From assembly GCF_019991125.1 (NCBI RefSeq), contig NZ_JAGENB010000002.1, positions 930,001 through 994,000 on the forward strand: 64,000 bases of DNA, given 5' to 3'. Numbering within the stretch: the first letter of the stretch is position 1; each line of letters opens with the position of its first letter. The position numbers were made by a program, and so were the translations under genes. This DNA comes from Phyllobacterium calauticae (GTDB lineage Bacteria > Pseudomonadota > Alphaproteobacteria > Rhizobiales > Rhizobiaceae). Below are positions 29,554 to 38,862 of the stretch, one piece after another. The notes beneath the pieces were generated by a model. That model searched no databases, was not told where the DNA came from, and saw only the letters and a program-made list of their open reading frames with translations.

Positions 29554-29760
29554 GTGTACTCCACTCTTCGCCACAGGGCGTCTGTCGATCAGCCGGACTT
29601 GACGGCGATCAACAGCACCCATAAAACCAGTTTAGAACCGTTCAAAACTGGTGTAGGATTTTGTCTCGAAGCGGCTTCATAGGCCGGTCCGAGGTTGAAT
29701 TTCAAGAAAATTGCGCTTTTTGCCAGCGCTGAGTTCAAAAGAACAGGAATCACGACAGGT

Positions 29761-30936
29761 ATGGCCCAAAAACGCGCCTATCTCGACTACAACGCCAGTG
29801 CGCCGCTTCTTGCGGCAGCGCGCGATGCTGTGGTCGATGCTTTGGCGCAAACGGGCAATCCATCGTCCGTTCATCAGGAAGGCCGTGCTTCAAAAGCCAT
29901 TCTCGAACGCGCCCGCCGCGACGTGGCTGCTCTTGTGAATGCCAAACCTGATCATGTGTTCTTTACATCGGGTGCGACCGAGGCTGCTTCAACCCTTCTG
30001 ACGCCACATTATATGATGGGACGGGCGCCTGTGCGGCTGTCGCGGCTTTATGTCAGCGCCAGCGAGCACCCTTGCGTGCTGGCGGGCGGGCAGTTTGCCG
30101 CCGACCAGATCGATACGGTTCCGGTGGATCGCAACGGACTGCTCGATCTTGAGCGGCTGCGTACGCTGCTGGCGGCCCATGACAAGGGCGAAGGTCTGCC
30201 GCTGGTCGCCGTGCAGGCCGCCAACAACGAGACCGGCGTCTTGCAGCCCATCGATGAAATCGGCAGGCTTGTCAAAGCGTTCGGTGGCTTTTTTGTCGTC
30301 GATGCGGTGCAGGCGGCCGGGCGGATTCCTCTCGATATTGCAACGGCTTGCGCTGATTATCTCATTCTCTCGTCGCACAAGATCGGCGGTCCGAAGGGCG
30401 TAGGCGCCATCATTGCGGTTTCCGATCTGGTCATGCCCAAGGCGCTGGTGCGCGGCGGCGGACAGGAAAAGGGCCACCGTGCCGGGACGGAAGCCTTGCC
30501 TGTTATAGCGGGTTTCGGCGCTGCGGCGCGGGTTGCCCGCGAACAGCTGCTGGCTGGCGGCTGGGGGCTTGCCAACCGGCAGCGGATCGAGGACGGCATC
30601 CGGGCGATCGCACCCGATGCGGTGATTTATGGCGATGCGGCGGGGCGGCTCGCCAATACGACCTTCTTCAGCCTGACAGATATGAAGGCGGAAACCGTGC
30701 AAATCGCTTTCGATCTGGCGGGAATTGCGCTATCGGCAGGCTCTGCCTGTTCTTCGGGAAAAGTCGGGCCAAGCCATGTGCTTGCGGCCATGGGATTTGG
30801 CGATGGAACCGGGGGCCTGCGGGTCTCCACAACGCCGGAAACCACGCAGGACGAAATTGCGCTTTTCCTTGAGGCGCTGACAAAAATTGTCGCGCGGCGG
30901 GACCGGACGAAGCCGGTTTCTGCCGATGCGGCGTGA
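29761..30936 (+). CDS. cysteine desulfurase (NifS/IscS class)
   Basis: A 391-residue PLP enzyme releasing sulfur from cysteine as a persulfide. The PLP lysine is in ILSSHKIGGPKGVGAI, the cofactor-stacking His lies in SASEHPCV, and the catalytic Cys is in the flexible loop SAGSACSSGKVGPSH, a class I feature distinct from SufS. It is slightly shorter than E. coli IscS and lacks its C-terminal extension. Placed upstream of sufB on the same strand, as in other rhizobia, it makes a second sulfur donor next to SufS. ATG at 29761 chosen; longer frames begin at a TTG with no support. Confidence 0.93.
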   Translation: MAQKRAYLDYNASAPLLAAARDAVVDALAQTGNPSSVHQEGRASKAILERARRDVAALVNAKPDHVFFTSGATEAASTLLTPHYMMGRAPVRLSRLYVSASEHPCVLAGGQFAADQIDTVPVDRNGLLDLERLRTLLAAHDKGEGLPLVAVQAANNETGVLQPIDEIGRLVKAFGGFFVVDAVQAAGRIPLDIATACADYLILSSHKIGGPKGVGAIIAVSDLVMPKALVRGGGQEKGHRAGTEALPVIAGFGAAARVAREQLLAGGWGLANRQRIEDGIRAIAPDAVIYGDAAGRLANTTFFSLTDMKAETVQIAFDLAGIALSAGSACSSGKVGPSHVLAAMGFGDGTGGLRVSTTPETTQDEIALFLEALTKIVARRDRTKPVSADAA

Positions 30937-30947
30937 ATTATCGCAGA

Positions 30948-30969
30948 TATCGACAATAAATAGTCGATA
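30948..30969. promoter_or_regulatory. inverted repeat ahead of sufB (possible operator)
   Basis: TATCGAC-AATAAATA-GTCGATA: a perfect 7-base inverted repeat with an AT-only spacer, about 135 bases before sufB and just after the desulfurase stop. Iron or Fe-S responsive regulators (RirA, IscR, Irr) control suf in this group, but the site does not clearly match a consensus I can verify. Confidence 0.4.
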
Positions 30970-31104
30970 AATGCAAAAGAATCCGGTGAATACCGGTGTT
31001 AAATCGTGCGATTGCACACTACATTGAGGCAAATATTCAAGACGACACACGCCTTGACGTTTGCAACTGCGGGACCTTGAATCCCGCGAGGATGGAGAAC
31101 GCCA

Positions 31105-32634
31105 ATGCCTGCCGTGCAGGAAACTATTGATCAGGTCCGCACCCTGGACGTGGACCAGTACAAGTATGGCTTTGAGACCCTTATCGAAATGGATAAGGCG
31201 CCAAAGGGCCTCAGCGAAGACATTATCCGCTTTATTTCGGCCAAGAAGAATGAGCCGGAATGGATGCTGGAATGGCGTCTGAAAGCCTATGAACGCTGGC
31301 TGACGATGGAAGAGCCCACATGGGCGCGGGTGAACTACCCGAAAATCGATTTCCAGGACATGGTCTATTATGCCGGGCCGAAGAATCAGACCGGACCGAC
31401 ATCGCTTGCCGAGGTCGATCCCGAGCTGCTGCGCACCTATGAGAAGCTGGGAATTCCGCTGAAAGAGCAGGAAATCCTTGCGGGCGTGCGCAAGATGGGC
31501 GAACCGAGCCCTTCGGACGAAGACGAAGAAGCCAGCGACAATGTCTACAAGTCCGGCCGCGTGGCGGTGGATGCCGTGTTCGACAGCGTGTCCGTGGTTA
31601 CGACCTTCAAGGCTGAACTGGCCAAGGCCGGCGTCATTTTCTGCTCGATCTCCGAAGCGATCCGCGAACATCCGGAACTGGTCAAGAAGTACTTGGCGTC
31701 CGTGGTGCCGGTTTCCGACAACTTCTATGCGACGCTGAATTCGGCTGTCTTCACGGACGGCTCCTTCGTCTACGTGCCGAAGGGTGTCCGCTGCCCGATG
31801 GAACTGTCGACCTATTTCCGCATCAACGAGCGGGATACCGGTCAGTTCGAACGCACGCTGATCATCGCCGAAGAGGGCGCCTATGTGTCCTATCTCGAAG
31901 GCTGCACTGCGCCGCAGCGCGACGAAAACCAGCTGCACGCGGCTGTCGTGGAACTGATTGCCCTGGACGATGCCGAGATCAAGTACTCGACCGTGCAGAA
32001 CTGGTTCCCCGGCGATGCGGAAGGCAAGGGCGGCATCTACAATTTCGTCACCAAGCGTGGCGATTGCCGCGGCGTCAATTCCAAGATCTCCTGGACGCAG
32101 GTCGAAACCGGTTCGGCGATCACCTGGAAATATCCGTCGGTGATCCTGCGCGGCGACAATTCACGCGGCGAGTTCTACTCGATTGCCGTTTCGAATGGTC
32201 ATCAGCAGATCGACAGCGGCACCAAGATGCTGCACCTCGGCAAGAACACGTCGAGCCGCATCATCTCCAAGGGTATTTCGGCGGGCAAGTCGAACAACAC
32301 CTATCGCGGTCAGGTTTCCGCGCACCGCAAGGCGGAGAATGCGCGCAACTTCACCCAGTGCGACTCGCTGCTGATCGGCAATGATTGCGGTGCGCATACG
32401 GTGCCTTACATCGAGGCGAAGAACGCCACGGCGCAGTTCGAGCACGAAGCCACCACCTCCAAGATTTCCGAAGATGCGCTGTTCTATGTGATGCAGCGCG
32501 GCATTCCGGAAGAGGAGGCGATTGCGCTGATCGTCAACGGCTTCGTCAAGGAAGTCATTCAGGAACTGCCGATGGAGTTTGCCGTGGAAGCGCAGAAACT
32601 CATCGGCATCAGCCTCGAAGGCTCAGTCGGATAG
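31105..32634 (+). CDS. sufB: Fe-S cluster assembly protein SufB
   Basis: A 509-residue scaffold subunit of the SufBC2D complex, on which nascent [4Fe-4S] clusters are built. It is somewhat longer than E. coli SufB, with the usual alphaproteobacterial N terminus. Visible: [11 protein letters not shown] at the start, then [21 protein letters not shown], the block [22 protein letters not shown] with a conserved Cys, [18 protein letters not shown], and [17 protein letters not shown]. Followed 93 bases later by sufC. The 168-base gap upstream suggests a promoter in front of sufB. Confidence 0.97.
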   Translation: MPAVQETIDQVRTLDVDQYKYGFETLIEMDKAPKGLSEDIIRFISAKKNEPEWMLEWRLKAYERWLTMEEPTWARVNYPKIDFQDMVYYAGPKNQTGPTSLAEVDPELLRTYEKLGIPLKEQEILAGVRKMGEPSPSDEDEEASDNVYKSGRVAVDAVFDSVSVVTTFKAELAKAGVIFCSISEAIREHPELVKKYLASVVPVSDNFYATLNSAVFTDGSFVYVPKGVRCPMELSTYFRINERDTGQFERTLIIAEEGAYVSYLEGCTAPQRDENQLHAAVVELIALDDAEIKYSTVQNWFPGDAEGKGGIYNFVTKRGDCRGVNSKISWTQVETGSAITWKYPSVILRGDNSRGEFYSIAVSNGHQQIDSGTKMLHLGKNTSSRIISKGISAGKSNNTYRGQVSAHRKAENARNFTQCDSLLIGNDCGAHTVPYIEAKNATAQFEHEATTSKISEDALFYVMQRGIPEEEAIALIVNGFVKEVIQELPMEFAVEAQKLIGISLEGSVG

Positions 32635-32727
32635 CCATGGGACGGCCATCATCGGCCCGTCACTCGCCAAACAAGATTATTGTTGGGATCGCCGAGGCTG
32701 ATCCCGAGGAATTCAAAGGGTAATAGA

Positions 32728-33483
32728 ATGCTGGAAATCAGAAACCTTCATGCGAAGATCGCAGATACGGACACCGAAATCATTCGCGGCCTGAACCTCA
32801 CGGTCAAGGCGGGCGAAGTGGCGGCCATCATGGGACCGAACGGTTCCGGCAAGTCGACGCTGTCCTATATTCTTGCGGGCCGCGAAGACTACGAAGTCAC
32901 CGCGGGTGACATCCTTTACAACGGTGAGTCCATTCTGGAACTCGACCCGTCCGAGCGCGCCGCCAAGGGCATCTTCCTGGCATTCCAGTACCCGATGGAA
33001 ATACCCGGCGTTGCCACGATGGAATTTTTGAAAGTGGCGATGAACTCGCAGCGCAAGGCGCGCGGCGAAGAGCCGCTGAAAATCCCGGAATTCATTGCCC
33101 GGGTGAAGACGGCGGCCGCCTCGCTCGACATGGATATCGCCATGCTGAAGCGTCCGCTCAATGTCGGTTTTTCCGGTGGCGAGAAGAAGCGTGCGGAAAT
33201 CCTGCAGATGAAACTGCTGGAGCCGAAGCTGTGCGTGCTGGATGAAACAGATTCGGGCCTCGATATCGATGCGCTGAAGATCGTTTCCGATGGCGTCAAT
33301 GCACTGCGTTCGCCCGACCGTGCCGTGATCGTCATCACCCACTATCAGCGCCTGCTCGACTATATCGTTCCGGACAGCGTGCACGTTCTCTACAAGGGAC
33401 AGGTCATCAAGTCAGGCGACAAGAACCTTGCCCTCCATCTCGAAGAGAACGGCTACGCCGATATCATCGGCGAGGCAGCCTGA
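32728..33483 (+). CDS. sufC: Fe-S cluster assembly ATPase SufC
   Basis: A 251-residue ABC-type ATPase that drives the SufBCD scaffold. Walker A GPNGSGKSTLS, Q-loop FQYPMEIPG, signature FSGGEKKRAEILQM, Walker B LCVLDETDSGLD (SufC-type, with the Thr/Asp-Ser-Gly-Leu-Asp D-loop) and switch His VITHYQRLLDYI are all present. The ATG at 32728 has AAAGGG upstream; the frame extends further up but without a start signal. It ends 11 bases before sufD. Confidence 0.97.
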   Translation: MLEIRNLHAKIADTDTEIIRGLNLTVKAGEVAAIMGPNGSGKSTLSYILAGREDYEVTAGDILYNGESILELDPSERAAKGIFLAFQYPMEIPGVATMEFLKVAMNSQRKARGEEPLKIPEFIARVKTAAASLDMDIAMLKRPLNVGFSGGEKKRAEILQMKLLEPKLCVLDETDSGLDIDALKIVSDGVNALRSPDRAVIVITHYQRLLDYIVPDSVHVLYKGQVIKSGDKNLALHLEENGYADIIGEAA

Positions 33484-33494
33484 GGAGCGACGTC

Positions 33495-34766
33495 ATGAAT
33501 GTTCATACAGGACGCCAGCCGACAAGCGCAGAAGCGGCGCTGGTCGACTCCTTCGTCGACCGGATGGGCGAACTGCCCGGCGATGCGGAAATCGTCAGCG
33601 CGCGTGACAATGCCATCGAGGCATTGAAGACGCAGGGTCTGCCGTCACGCCGCGTCGAAGCCTGGCATTATACCGATCTGCGCACGCTTCTGCGCAGTGT
33701 CGCCGCCTATGATGGCACGGCGGGCACCAATGCCTTGCCGGCGGTCATCCCGGGGTCGGCGGTTGCAACGGTTTCCAACGGTGTGGCGCTGACATCGCCG
33801 CGGGTCGCCGGTGTCGAATTCGCCAAGTACAGCGACAGACTGGCTGACGGATCGGTGATCCGCGATCTCGCCATTCGTGGCGGTGACGATGCGATCGGCC
33901 AGATCAACGCAGCTTACGTGACCGACGGCTGGGCCGTCTCCATTGCCGATGGCACGGAGCTTCAGGCGCCGCTGGAACTGCAGAATGCGCAGGCGCGCGG
34001 ACAGGGCCACGTGCGCTTTGCCGTCAAATTCGGCAAGGGCAGCAAGGCAACCGTGATCGAACGCCAGACAGGCGGCGCGGGCGAGGGCTTCTCGACCAGT
34101 GTCAGCAACGTCACCGTTGCCGACGATGCGCAGATCGTCTGGATCATCCTGCGCGAGCAGGGTGTCGACGCAACGCAGCTTGCCCAGTTCACCGCGACCA
34201 TCGGCACCAATGCCAAGCTGACGCTCTATATCGTCAATGCCGGCGGCAAGCTGGTGCGCCAGGAAGTGCATGTGCTGTCGAAGGGCGAAGGCTCCGACTT
34301 CCAGTTGCGCGGCGTCAACCTGCTCGGCGGCGACAGCCACACGGACGTGACGATGACGCTCGGCCACCTCGTCGAGAATACCACGTCGGTGCAGATCATC
34401 CGCAATGTGGTGACGGACCGCGCGCGCGGCGTTTTCCAGGGACAGATCAAGGTCAACAAGATCGCCCAGAAGACCGATGCGCGCATGGCCTGCAACACCC
34501 TGTTGTTGTCGGATGACGGCGAATTCGATGCCAAGCCGGAACTGGAAATCTTTGCCGACGACGTGGCCTGCGGCCATGGGGCGACGGTGACCGAGATCGA
34601 CGGAAACCACCTGTTCTATCTGCAGGCGCGCGGTATCCCGGAAAGCGATGCACGCGGCCTGCTGATCAAGGCATTCGTGGCTGAGATCATCGAAGAACTG
34701 GAAAGCGAACCACTGGTCGAGGCTCTGGAAGCCATTCTCGACAAGTGGCTGGCGGCGCATGTCTGA
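33495..34766 (+). CDS. sufD: Fe-S cluster assembly protein SufD
   Basis: A 423-residue SufB paralogue and partner in SufBC2D. The N terminus has the typical SRRVEAWHYTDLRTLLR motif; the C-terminal beta-helix contains VVTDRARGVFQGQIKVNKIAQKTDA (with its conserved region), CNTLLLSDDGEFDAKPELEIFADDVACGHG, whose His participates in cluster assembly in E. coli, and YLQARGIPESDARGLLIKAF. Tight spacing to sufC (11 bases) indicates one transcript. Confidence 0.96.
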   Translation: MNVHTGRQPTSAEAALVDSFVDRMGELPGDAEIVSARDNAIEALKTQGLPSRRVEAWHYTDLRTLLRSVAAYDGTAGTNALPAVIPGSAVATVSNGVALTSPRVAGVEFAKYSDRLADGSVIRDLAIRGGDDAIGQINAAYVTDGWAVSIADGTELQAPLELQNAQARGQGHVRFAVKFGKGSKATVIERQTGGAGEGFSTSVSNVTVADDAQIVWIILREQGVDATQLAQFTATIGTNAKLTLYIVNAGGKLVRQEVHVLSKGEGSDFQLRGVNLLGGDSHTDVTMTLGHLVENTTSVQIIRNVVTDRARGVFQGQIKVNKIAQKTDARMACNTLLLSDDGEFDAKPELEIFADDVACGHGATVTEIDGNHLFYLQARGIPESDARGLLIKAFVAEIIEELESEPLVEALEAILDKWLAAHV

Positions 34767-34844
34767 TCGTTTGCCTGCCGGCTGGTCCGGCGGGCACAAT
34801 TTCAGGTGAAACACCCGACTGAAACGCAGGAAAGCGCGGGCAAC

Positions 34845-36086
34845 ATGGATACGAAGATCATTCGAAGCGGTTATGATGTCGAGGCGATCCGCCGCGATTT
34901 TCCCATCCTGTCGCGCGAAGTCTACGGCAAACCGCTGGTTTATCTCGACAACGGTGCCTCGGCGCAGAAACCGCAGGCGGTGATCGACGCGATCACCCAT
35001 ACCTATTCGAACGAATATGCCAATGTGCATCGCGGCCTGCATTTCCTGTCGAACGCGGCCACCGATGCCTATGAAAAGGCCCGCGAAAACGTTCGCCGTT
35101 TTCTGAACGCCGGTTCGGTCGATGAGATCGTCTTCACCAAATCGGCCACCGAGGCGATCAATACGGTTGCCTATGGCTATGGCATGCCGCATATCGGCGA
35201 GGGCGACGAGATCGTCCTGTCGATCATGGAGCACCATTCCAACATCGTTCCATGGCATTTCATCCGGGAACGGCAGGGCGCCAAGCTGGTCTGGGTTCCG
35301 GTCGACGAGCAGGGCGCGTTCCATATCGAGGAATTCGAGGCACGGCTGACGGAGCGCACCAAGCTGGTAGCCATCACCCATATGTCGAATGTGCTGGGGA
35401 CCGTGACGCCGATCAAGGACATCGTCCGCATTGCCCATGCGCGCGGCATTCCGGTTCTGGTTGATGGCAGCCAGGGCGCCGTGCATCTGCCAGTCGACGT
35501 GCAGGATCTCGGCTGCGACTGGTATATTTTCACCGGGCACAAGATTTACGGTCCATCCGGTATCGGTGTTCTTTATGGCCGCAAGGAAAAGCTGGAAGCG
35601 ATGCGCCCGTTCCAGGGTGGCGGCGAGATGATCGAAGAGGTGACGGAGGATATCGTTACCTACAATCACCCGCCGCACCGTTTCGAAGCCGGGACACCGC
35701 CGATTGCGCAGGCCATCGGTCTCGGCGCTGCCATCGAATATGTTGAGAAGATCGGCCGCGCCGCCATTCTCGCGCATGAGGAAGATCTGCGTGATTACGC
35801 ACATGAGCGGCTGCGTGAGATCAATTCCCTGCGCATTTTTGGCGATGCCAAGGGCAAGGGCGCGATTATCTCCTTCGAGCTCGAAGGTATTCATGCGCAC
35901 GATGTGTCCATGGTGATCGACCGGGCGGGTGTTGCCGTGCGCGCGGGCACACATTGTGCCCAGCCGCTCTTGAAACGGTTCGGCGTAACGTCCACATGCC
36001 GTGCATCGTTTGCGATGTACAATACGAGAGACGAGATCGATGTTCTCGCCGATGCGCTGGAAAAGGCGCGGAAATTCTTTGGGTGA
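34845..36086 (+). CDS. sufS: cysteine desulfurase SufS
   Basis: A 413-residue class II cysteine desulfurase. FPILSREVYGKPLVYLDNGASAQKP opens the domain, the PLP Lys is in FTGHKIYGPSGIGVLYG, and the catalytic Cys is in RAGTHCAQPLLKRFG near the C terminus. I saw no sufE in this window, so the transfer partner must lie elsewhere. I chose the ATG at 34845; a GTG at 34806 is an alternative start. The stop overlaps the next gene (TGATG). Confidence 0.96.
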   Translation: MDTKIIRSGYDVEAIRRDFPILSREVYGKPLVYLDNGASAQKPQAVIDAITHTYSNEYANVHRGLHFLSNAATDAYEKARENVRRFLNAGSVDEIVFTKSATEAINTVAYGYGMPHIGEGDEIVLSIMEHHSNIVPWHFIRERQGAKLVWVPVDEQGAFHIEEFEARLTERTKLVAITHMSNVLGTVTPIKDIVRIAHARGIPVLVDGSQGAVHLPVDVQDLGCDWYIFTGHKIYGPSGIGVLYGRKEKLEAMRPFQGGGEMIEEVTEDIVTYNHPPHRFEAGTPPIAQAIGLGAAIEYVEKIGRAAILAHEEDLRDYAHERLREINSLRIFGDAKGKGAIISFELEGIHAHDVSMVIDRAGVAVRAGTHCAQPLLKRFGVTSTCRASFAMYNTRDEIDVLADALEKARKFFG

Positions 36087-36499
36087 TGACCATGACCGAC
36101 AAAGTCGAAACGCTGGAAAAAGACGAGACGCTGAAGCCGGATGCTTCCGCGGTGAGCGGCGCGGTTTCCGCTTCCGCCATTCCAGCCGATGAACTCGCCC
36201 GCATGACCGATGATATCATCGGCGCGCTGAAGACGGTCTATGATCCGGAAATTCCGGCGGATATCTATGAGCTTGGCCTCGTCTACAAGATCGACATTGA
36301 AGACGACCGCTCCGTCAAGATCGAGATGACCCTGACGGCGCCGGGCTGTCCGGTTGCCGGGGAAATGCCGGGCTGGGTGCAGGATGCGGTCAGCTCCGTC
36401 GAGGGCGTCAGCTTTGTCGATGTGTCCATGACTTTCGACCCACCGTGGACACCCGACCGCATGTCGGAAGAAGCGCAGGTCGCTGTCGGCTGGTACTGA
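36086..36499 (+). CDS. sufT: SUF system protein with DUF59/MIP18 domain (SufT-like)
   Basis: A 137-residue protein: about 45 low-complexity N-terminal residues, then a MIP18/DUF59 domain with LKTVYDPEIPADIYELGLVYKI and LTLTAPGCPVAGEMPG (invariant Cys in the loop). SufT-type proteins help mature Fe-S enzymes. Its start overlaps the sufS stop, so translation is coupled. The C terminus MTFDPPWTPDRMSEEA matches the family's usual ending. A second ATG six bases later (36092) is possible. Confidence 0.93.
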   Translation: MTMTDKVETLEKDETLKPDASAVSGAVSASAIPADELARMTDDIIGALKTVYDPEIPADIYELGLVYKIDIEDDRSVKIEMTLTAPGCPVAGEMPGWVQDAVSSVEGVSFVDVSMTFDPPWTPDRMSEEAQVAVGWY

Positions 36500-36643
36500 T
36501 CTGTTCCGGGTGCATTGCGCTTTCGGCTGATATCTTCTCCTAATGTCTAATTGTCAGATACGTCGCGGCTCGTCACTGTGGGGTGTCCCATGCCGCAGCG
36601 CGTGGGCCGCCGATTAACGGTACAGCCCCTCAGGAGGTCCGCG

Positions 36644-36898
36644 ATGAGTGCTTTCTGGATCGTGCGCCTCGGTATGGCAGGTGTGATCTTCTTTGCGCTC
36701 AAAGCCGCGTGGCATTGGCAGGCATCGACTGTCGTTTTGACGCGAGCGGATATTGCCGGGCTGCTTGACGCCCGGTCGGCCATGGGTGTCGTTGCCGAGT
36801 CCGCGCTGGAACAGGCGCGGCAGAACGCCCGGGGTTCCAGGGCGGCTGCTTGGGCGGGCGTGCTGGCCGCCATCGTCGGCATCGCCAGCTGGTTTTGA
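36644..36898 (+). CDS. small membrane protein of unknown function
   Basis: An 84-residue protein with a strong ribosome site (AGGAGGT, seven bases before ATG 36644). Residues 6-22 (IVRLGMAGVIFFALKAA) and the last 20 (AAWAGVLAAIVGIASWF) are hydrophobic, with a charged middle, so two membrane segments are likely. It lies between the SufT-like gene and the opposed secreted-protein gene, inside the suf region, and is followed eight bases later by the end of that gene. No family recognised. Confidence 0.6.
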   Translation: MSAFWIVRLGMAGVIFFALKAAWHWQASTVVLTRADIAGLLDARSAMGVVAESALEQARQNARGSRAAAWAGVLAAIVGIASWF

Positions 36899-36905
36899 AG
36901 CGCCC

Positions 36906-37511
36906 TCAGGGCGCTTCGCAGCCTTCCGGAACGCTTTGATCCAGCGGCTTTTCGAATTTCTGCAACGTGCCGTCGAGAATGGACAAGGGAACAAAGGGAA
37001 CGCCCTGGATGGCGGCATTCGCCAGCCGGAGGCGGTAGCAACCGTTGTAGACGGTGTGTTTCCCGTCCTTCTGCGTCGATTCGATCGCCAGAGGCAGGCT
37101 CCAATAGGTGGAACCCGCCGCGCCCTCGCTTTCGGATTTGCCAAGGCGCAATTCCACCGAGACGGTGTTCTCGTACCCGGCCTGGAACTGCGGAAACGGC
37201 TGGCTATGGCCTTCCTCGGCATAGTAGCTGTAGGCGCGCGCATATTCCTGGCGATTGATGGCATTGTAATAGGATTTGACCAGTTGCTCCGGCGTGCTGC
37301 GGTCGTCGAGATAGTCCGGTACGGACTGATTGGGCGCTTCAGCCGTTTCCTTGGGGGCAGGTGCTTCCGGGGTGGCCTCGGCGGGCGCCGCTGCGGGCTT
37401 CGTTCCGGTTTCCTGCTTCGGCTCGGGCTTCTTGGTCTCCTGAGCAAGTGCAGGCGTCAGGTTCAGCGCCATACCGGCAAGGCTGGTGAGAATGAGATGG
37501 CGGTAATTCAT
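36906..37511 (-). CDS. secreted protein, unknown function
   Basis: A 201-residue exported protein: signal peptide (YRHLILTSLAGMALNLTPALA, cleavage near residue 23), a Pro/Ala/Glu/Lys-rich linker to about residue 65, then a compact domain (STPEQLVKSYYNAINRQEYARAYSYY; later YWSLPLAIESTQKDGKHTVYNGCYRLR) that looks like the NTF2/SnoaL type but lacks clear catalytic residues. It is transcribed against the suf operon and is divergent from sufA, splitting the operon. Confidence 0.65.
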   Translation of the reverse strand: MNYRHLILTSLAGMALNLTPALAQETKKPEPKQETGTKPAAAPAEATPEAPAPKETAEAPNQSVPDYLDDRSTPEQLVKSYYNAINRQEYARAYSYYAEEGHSQPFPQFQAGYENTVSVELRLGKSESEGAAGSTYWSLPLAIESTQKDGKHTVYNGCYRLRLANAAIQGVPFVPLSILDGTLQKFEKPLDQSVPEGCEAP

Positions 37512-37636
37512 GATTTCTGCCTTCTGCGTGCGGGTTTTTGGGACGGGACGAGTTTGAACACTTGCGGTGACGGTTGTGTAACACTAACTATGGTACAGAC
37601 GGATCATTACACGATCCGAACCAAGAGAGATGAGAA

Positions 37637-38011
37637 ATGGGTCGTTTTTCTGTCATGACGTTGACTGACGCTGCCGCTGCCCGCGTAAGCGAGATCGTGG
37701 CGACGCGCGAGAATGCGCTCGGCATTCGCGTCGGCATCAAGAAGGGCGGCTGCGCCGGCATGGAATATACCATCGACCTCGTCACCGAGGCCAAGCTTGG
37801 CGACGATATCGTTGAAAAGGAAGGCTCCAAGGTCTTCGTTGCGCCGGAAGCGGTGCTGTATCTCCTGGGAACGCAGATGGACTTTGAGGTCACGACCCTG
37901 CGCACGGGCTTTGTCTTCAACAATCCCAACCAGACGTCCGCCTGCGGCTGCGGTGAGTCGGTCGAACTGACACCGGCCAAGCCGGAAGCCCTGGCACCTG
38001 CCGCTTCCTGA
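37637..38011 (+). CDS. sufA: A-type Fe-S carrier protein (SufA/IscA)
   Basis: A 124-residue A-type carrier which takes clusters from SufBCD to target enzymes. All three Cys ligands are present: GIKKGGCAGMEYTID (Cys near residue 38) and SACGCGESV (the Cys-Gly-Cys pair near residue 105). A 15-residue tail rich in Pro/Ala follows. It is separated from the rest of the suf operon by the small membrane gene and the opposed secreted gene, so it probably has its own promoter in the 37512-37636 gap. Confidence 0.95.
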   Translation: MGRFSVMTLTDAAAARVSEIVATRENALGIRVGIKKGGCAGMEYTIDLVTEAKLGDDIVEKEGSKVFVAPEAVLYLLGTQMDFEVTTLRTGFVFNNPNQTSACGCGESVELTPAKPEALAPAAS

Positions 38012-38090
38012 TTTTTCAGAATTCGCTATCCGGGACGGACGGAACGCTTTTTGGGCGTGACGTATTCCTGCGCGCCTGCAATAATCGGGC

Positions 38091-38414
38091 ATGGACAATG
38101 ACGCGATTCACGATCTGTTTTCCGGGCTGGGGCCTGTCACCATCAAACGCATGTTTGGCGGCAAGGGCATCTATCACAATGGCCTGATCATTGCGCTTGA
38201 GGTGGCCGACGAAATCCTGCTCAAGGCCGATGCGATTTCCGCGCCGGATTTCGAGGCGGCAGGCTGCCGACGCTGGAATTATGAAGGCAAGTCGAAGATC
38301 GTCAACATGCCGTATTGGTCCGTTCCTGCTGATGCGTTCGATGACCCTGACATTATGACCGAATGGGCGCGCAGGGCCTACGAGGCCTCGCTGCGCGTGG
38401 CAAGGCAGGCATAG
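38091..38414 (+). CDS. TfoX N-terminal domain protein
   Basis: A 107-residue protein made of the TfoX N-terminal domain alone: LFSGLGPVTIKRMFGGKGIYHNGLIIALE, then ILLKAD, and a C-terminal half ending with EWARRAYEASLRVA. In gammaproteobacteria TfoX regulates competence with a second domain; single-domain forms in alphaproteobacteria have no known role. It is 80 bases after sufA on the same strand. Confidence 0.9.
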   Translation: MDNDAIHDLFSGLGPVTIKRMFGGKGIYHNGLIIALEVADEILLKADAISAPDFEAAGCRRWNYEGKSKIVNMPYWSVPADAFDDPDIMTEWARRAYEASLRVARQA

Positions 38415-38451
38415 ACGTCGAGAACCGCGCTGTCGGGCTTCCACGGGCCTG

Positions 38452-38853
38452 TCAGGCCATTTGACGGATCAGGTCCAGGGCATGAACGGTGGGGAGTGTC
38501 AGTCTGTCCGGCAGCTTATCGAGTGGAAACCAGTCGATACCGCCGTGCTTGTCCGGTTCAAGCAGCTGCATTTCGCCGGAAAAGCTTTCCGCTTGAAACA
38601 GAACGCCGAACCAATGCTGCTTTTCATCATGAAAAAGCTGTTCGCTGAGGCCCAGCAATTTGATGTCGCCGGCTTCCAGCCCGGTTTCCTCCAGCGCCTC
38701 GCGCCGGATCGCCTGTTCGGCGGTTTCCAGAAAGTCGATCTTGCCGCCGGGAATGCCCCAGGCGCCGGTCTCCGGGCTTTTCTTGCGCTGTAACAAGAGG
38801 ATGTGGCCGTCTCTTATGAAAACGATTCCGCATCCGACGCCCGGCGAATCCAC
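38452..38853 (-). CDS. NUDIX hydrolase
   Basis: A 133-residue NUDIX protein. The full NUDIX box is present: GGKIDFLETAEQAIRREALE with the EETGLE end (G-x5-E-x7-REUxEExGU, about residues 36-58). The N terminus (GCGIVFIRDGHILLLQRK) and WGIPGGK match the NTP-pyrophosphatase-type subfamily. Substrate (damaged nucleotide, sugar nucleotide or other) unknown. It lies just 10 bases from the rhlE stop on the same strand and may be co-transcribed with it. Confidence 0.93.
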   Translation of the reverse strand: MDSPGVGCGIVFIRDGHILLLQRKKSPETGAWGIPGGKIDFLETAEQAIRREALEETGLEAGDIKLLGLSEQLFHDEKQHWFGVLFQAESFSGEMQLLEPDKHGGIDWFPLDKLPDRLTLPTVHALDLIRQMA

Positions 38854-38862
38854 ACCAAAACC

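Noticed and set aside
33645-35954. 769-codon minus-strand frame opposite sufD and sufS
   Set aside because: Both suf genes are complete with catalytic residues; the antisense frame has unnatural Arg/His/Asp-rich composition.
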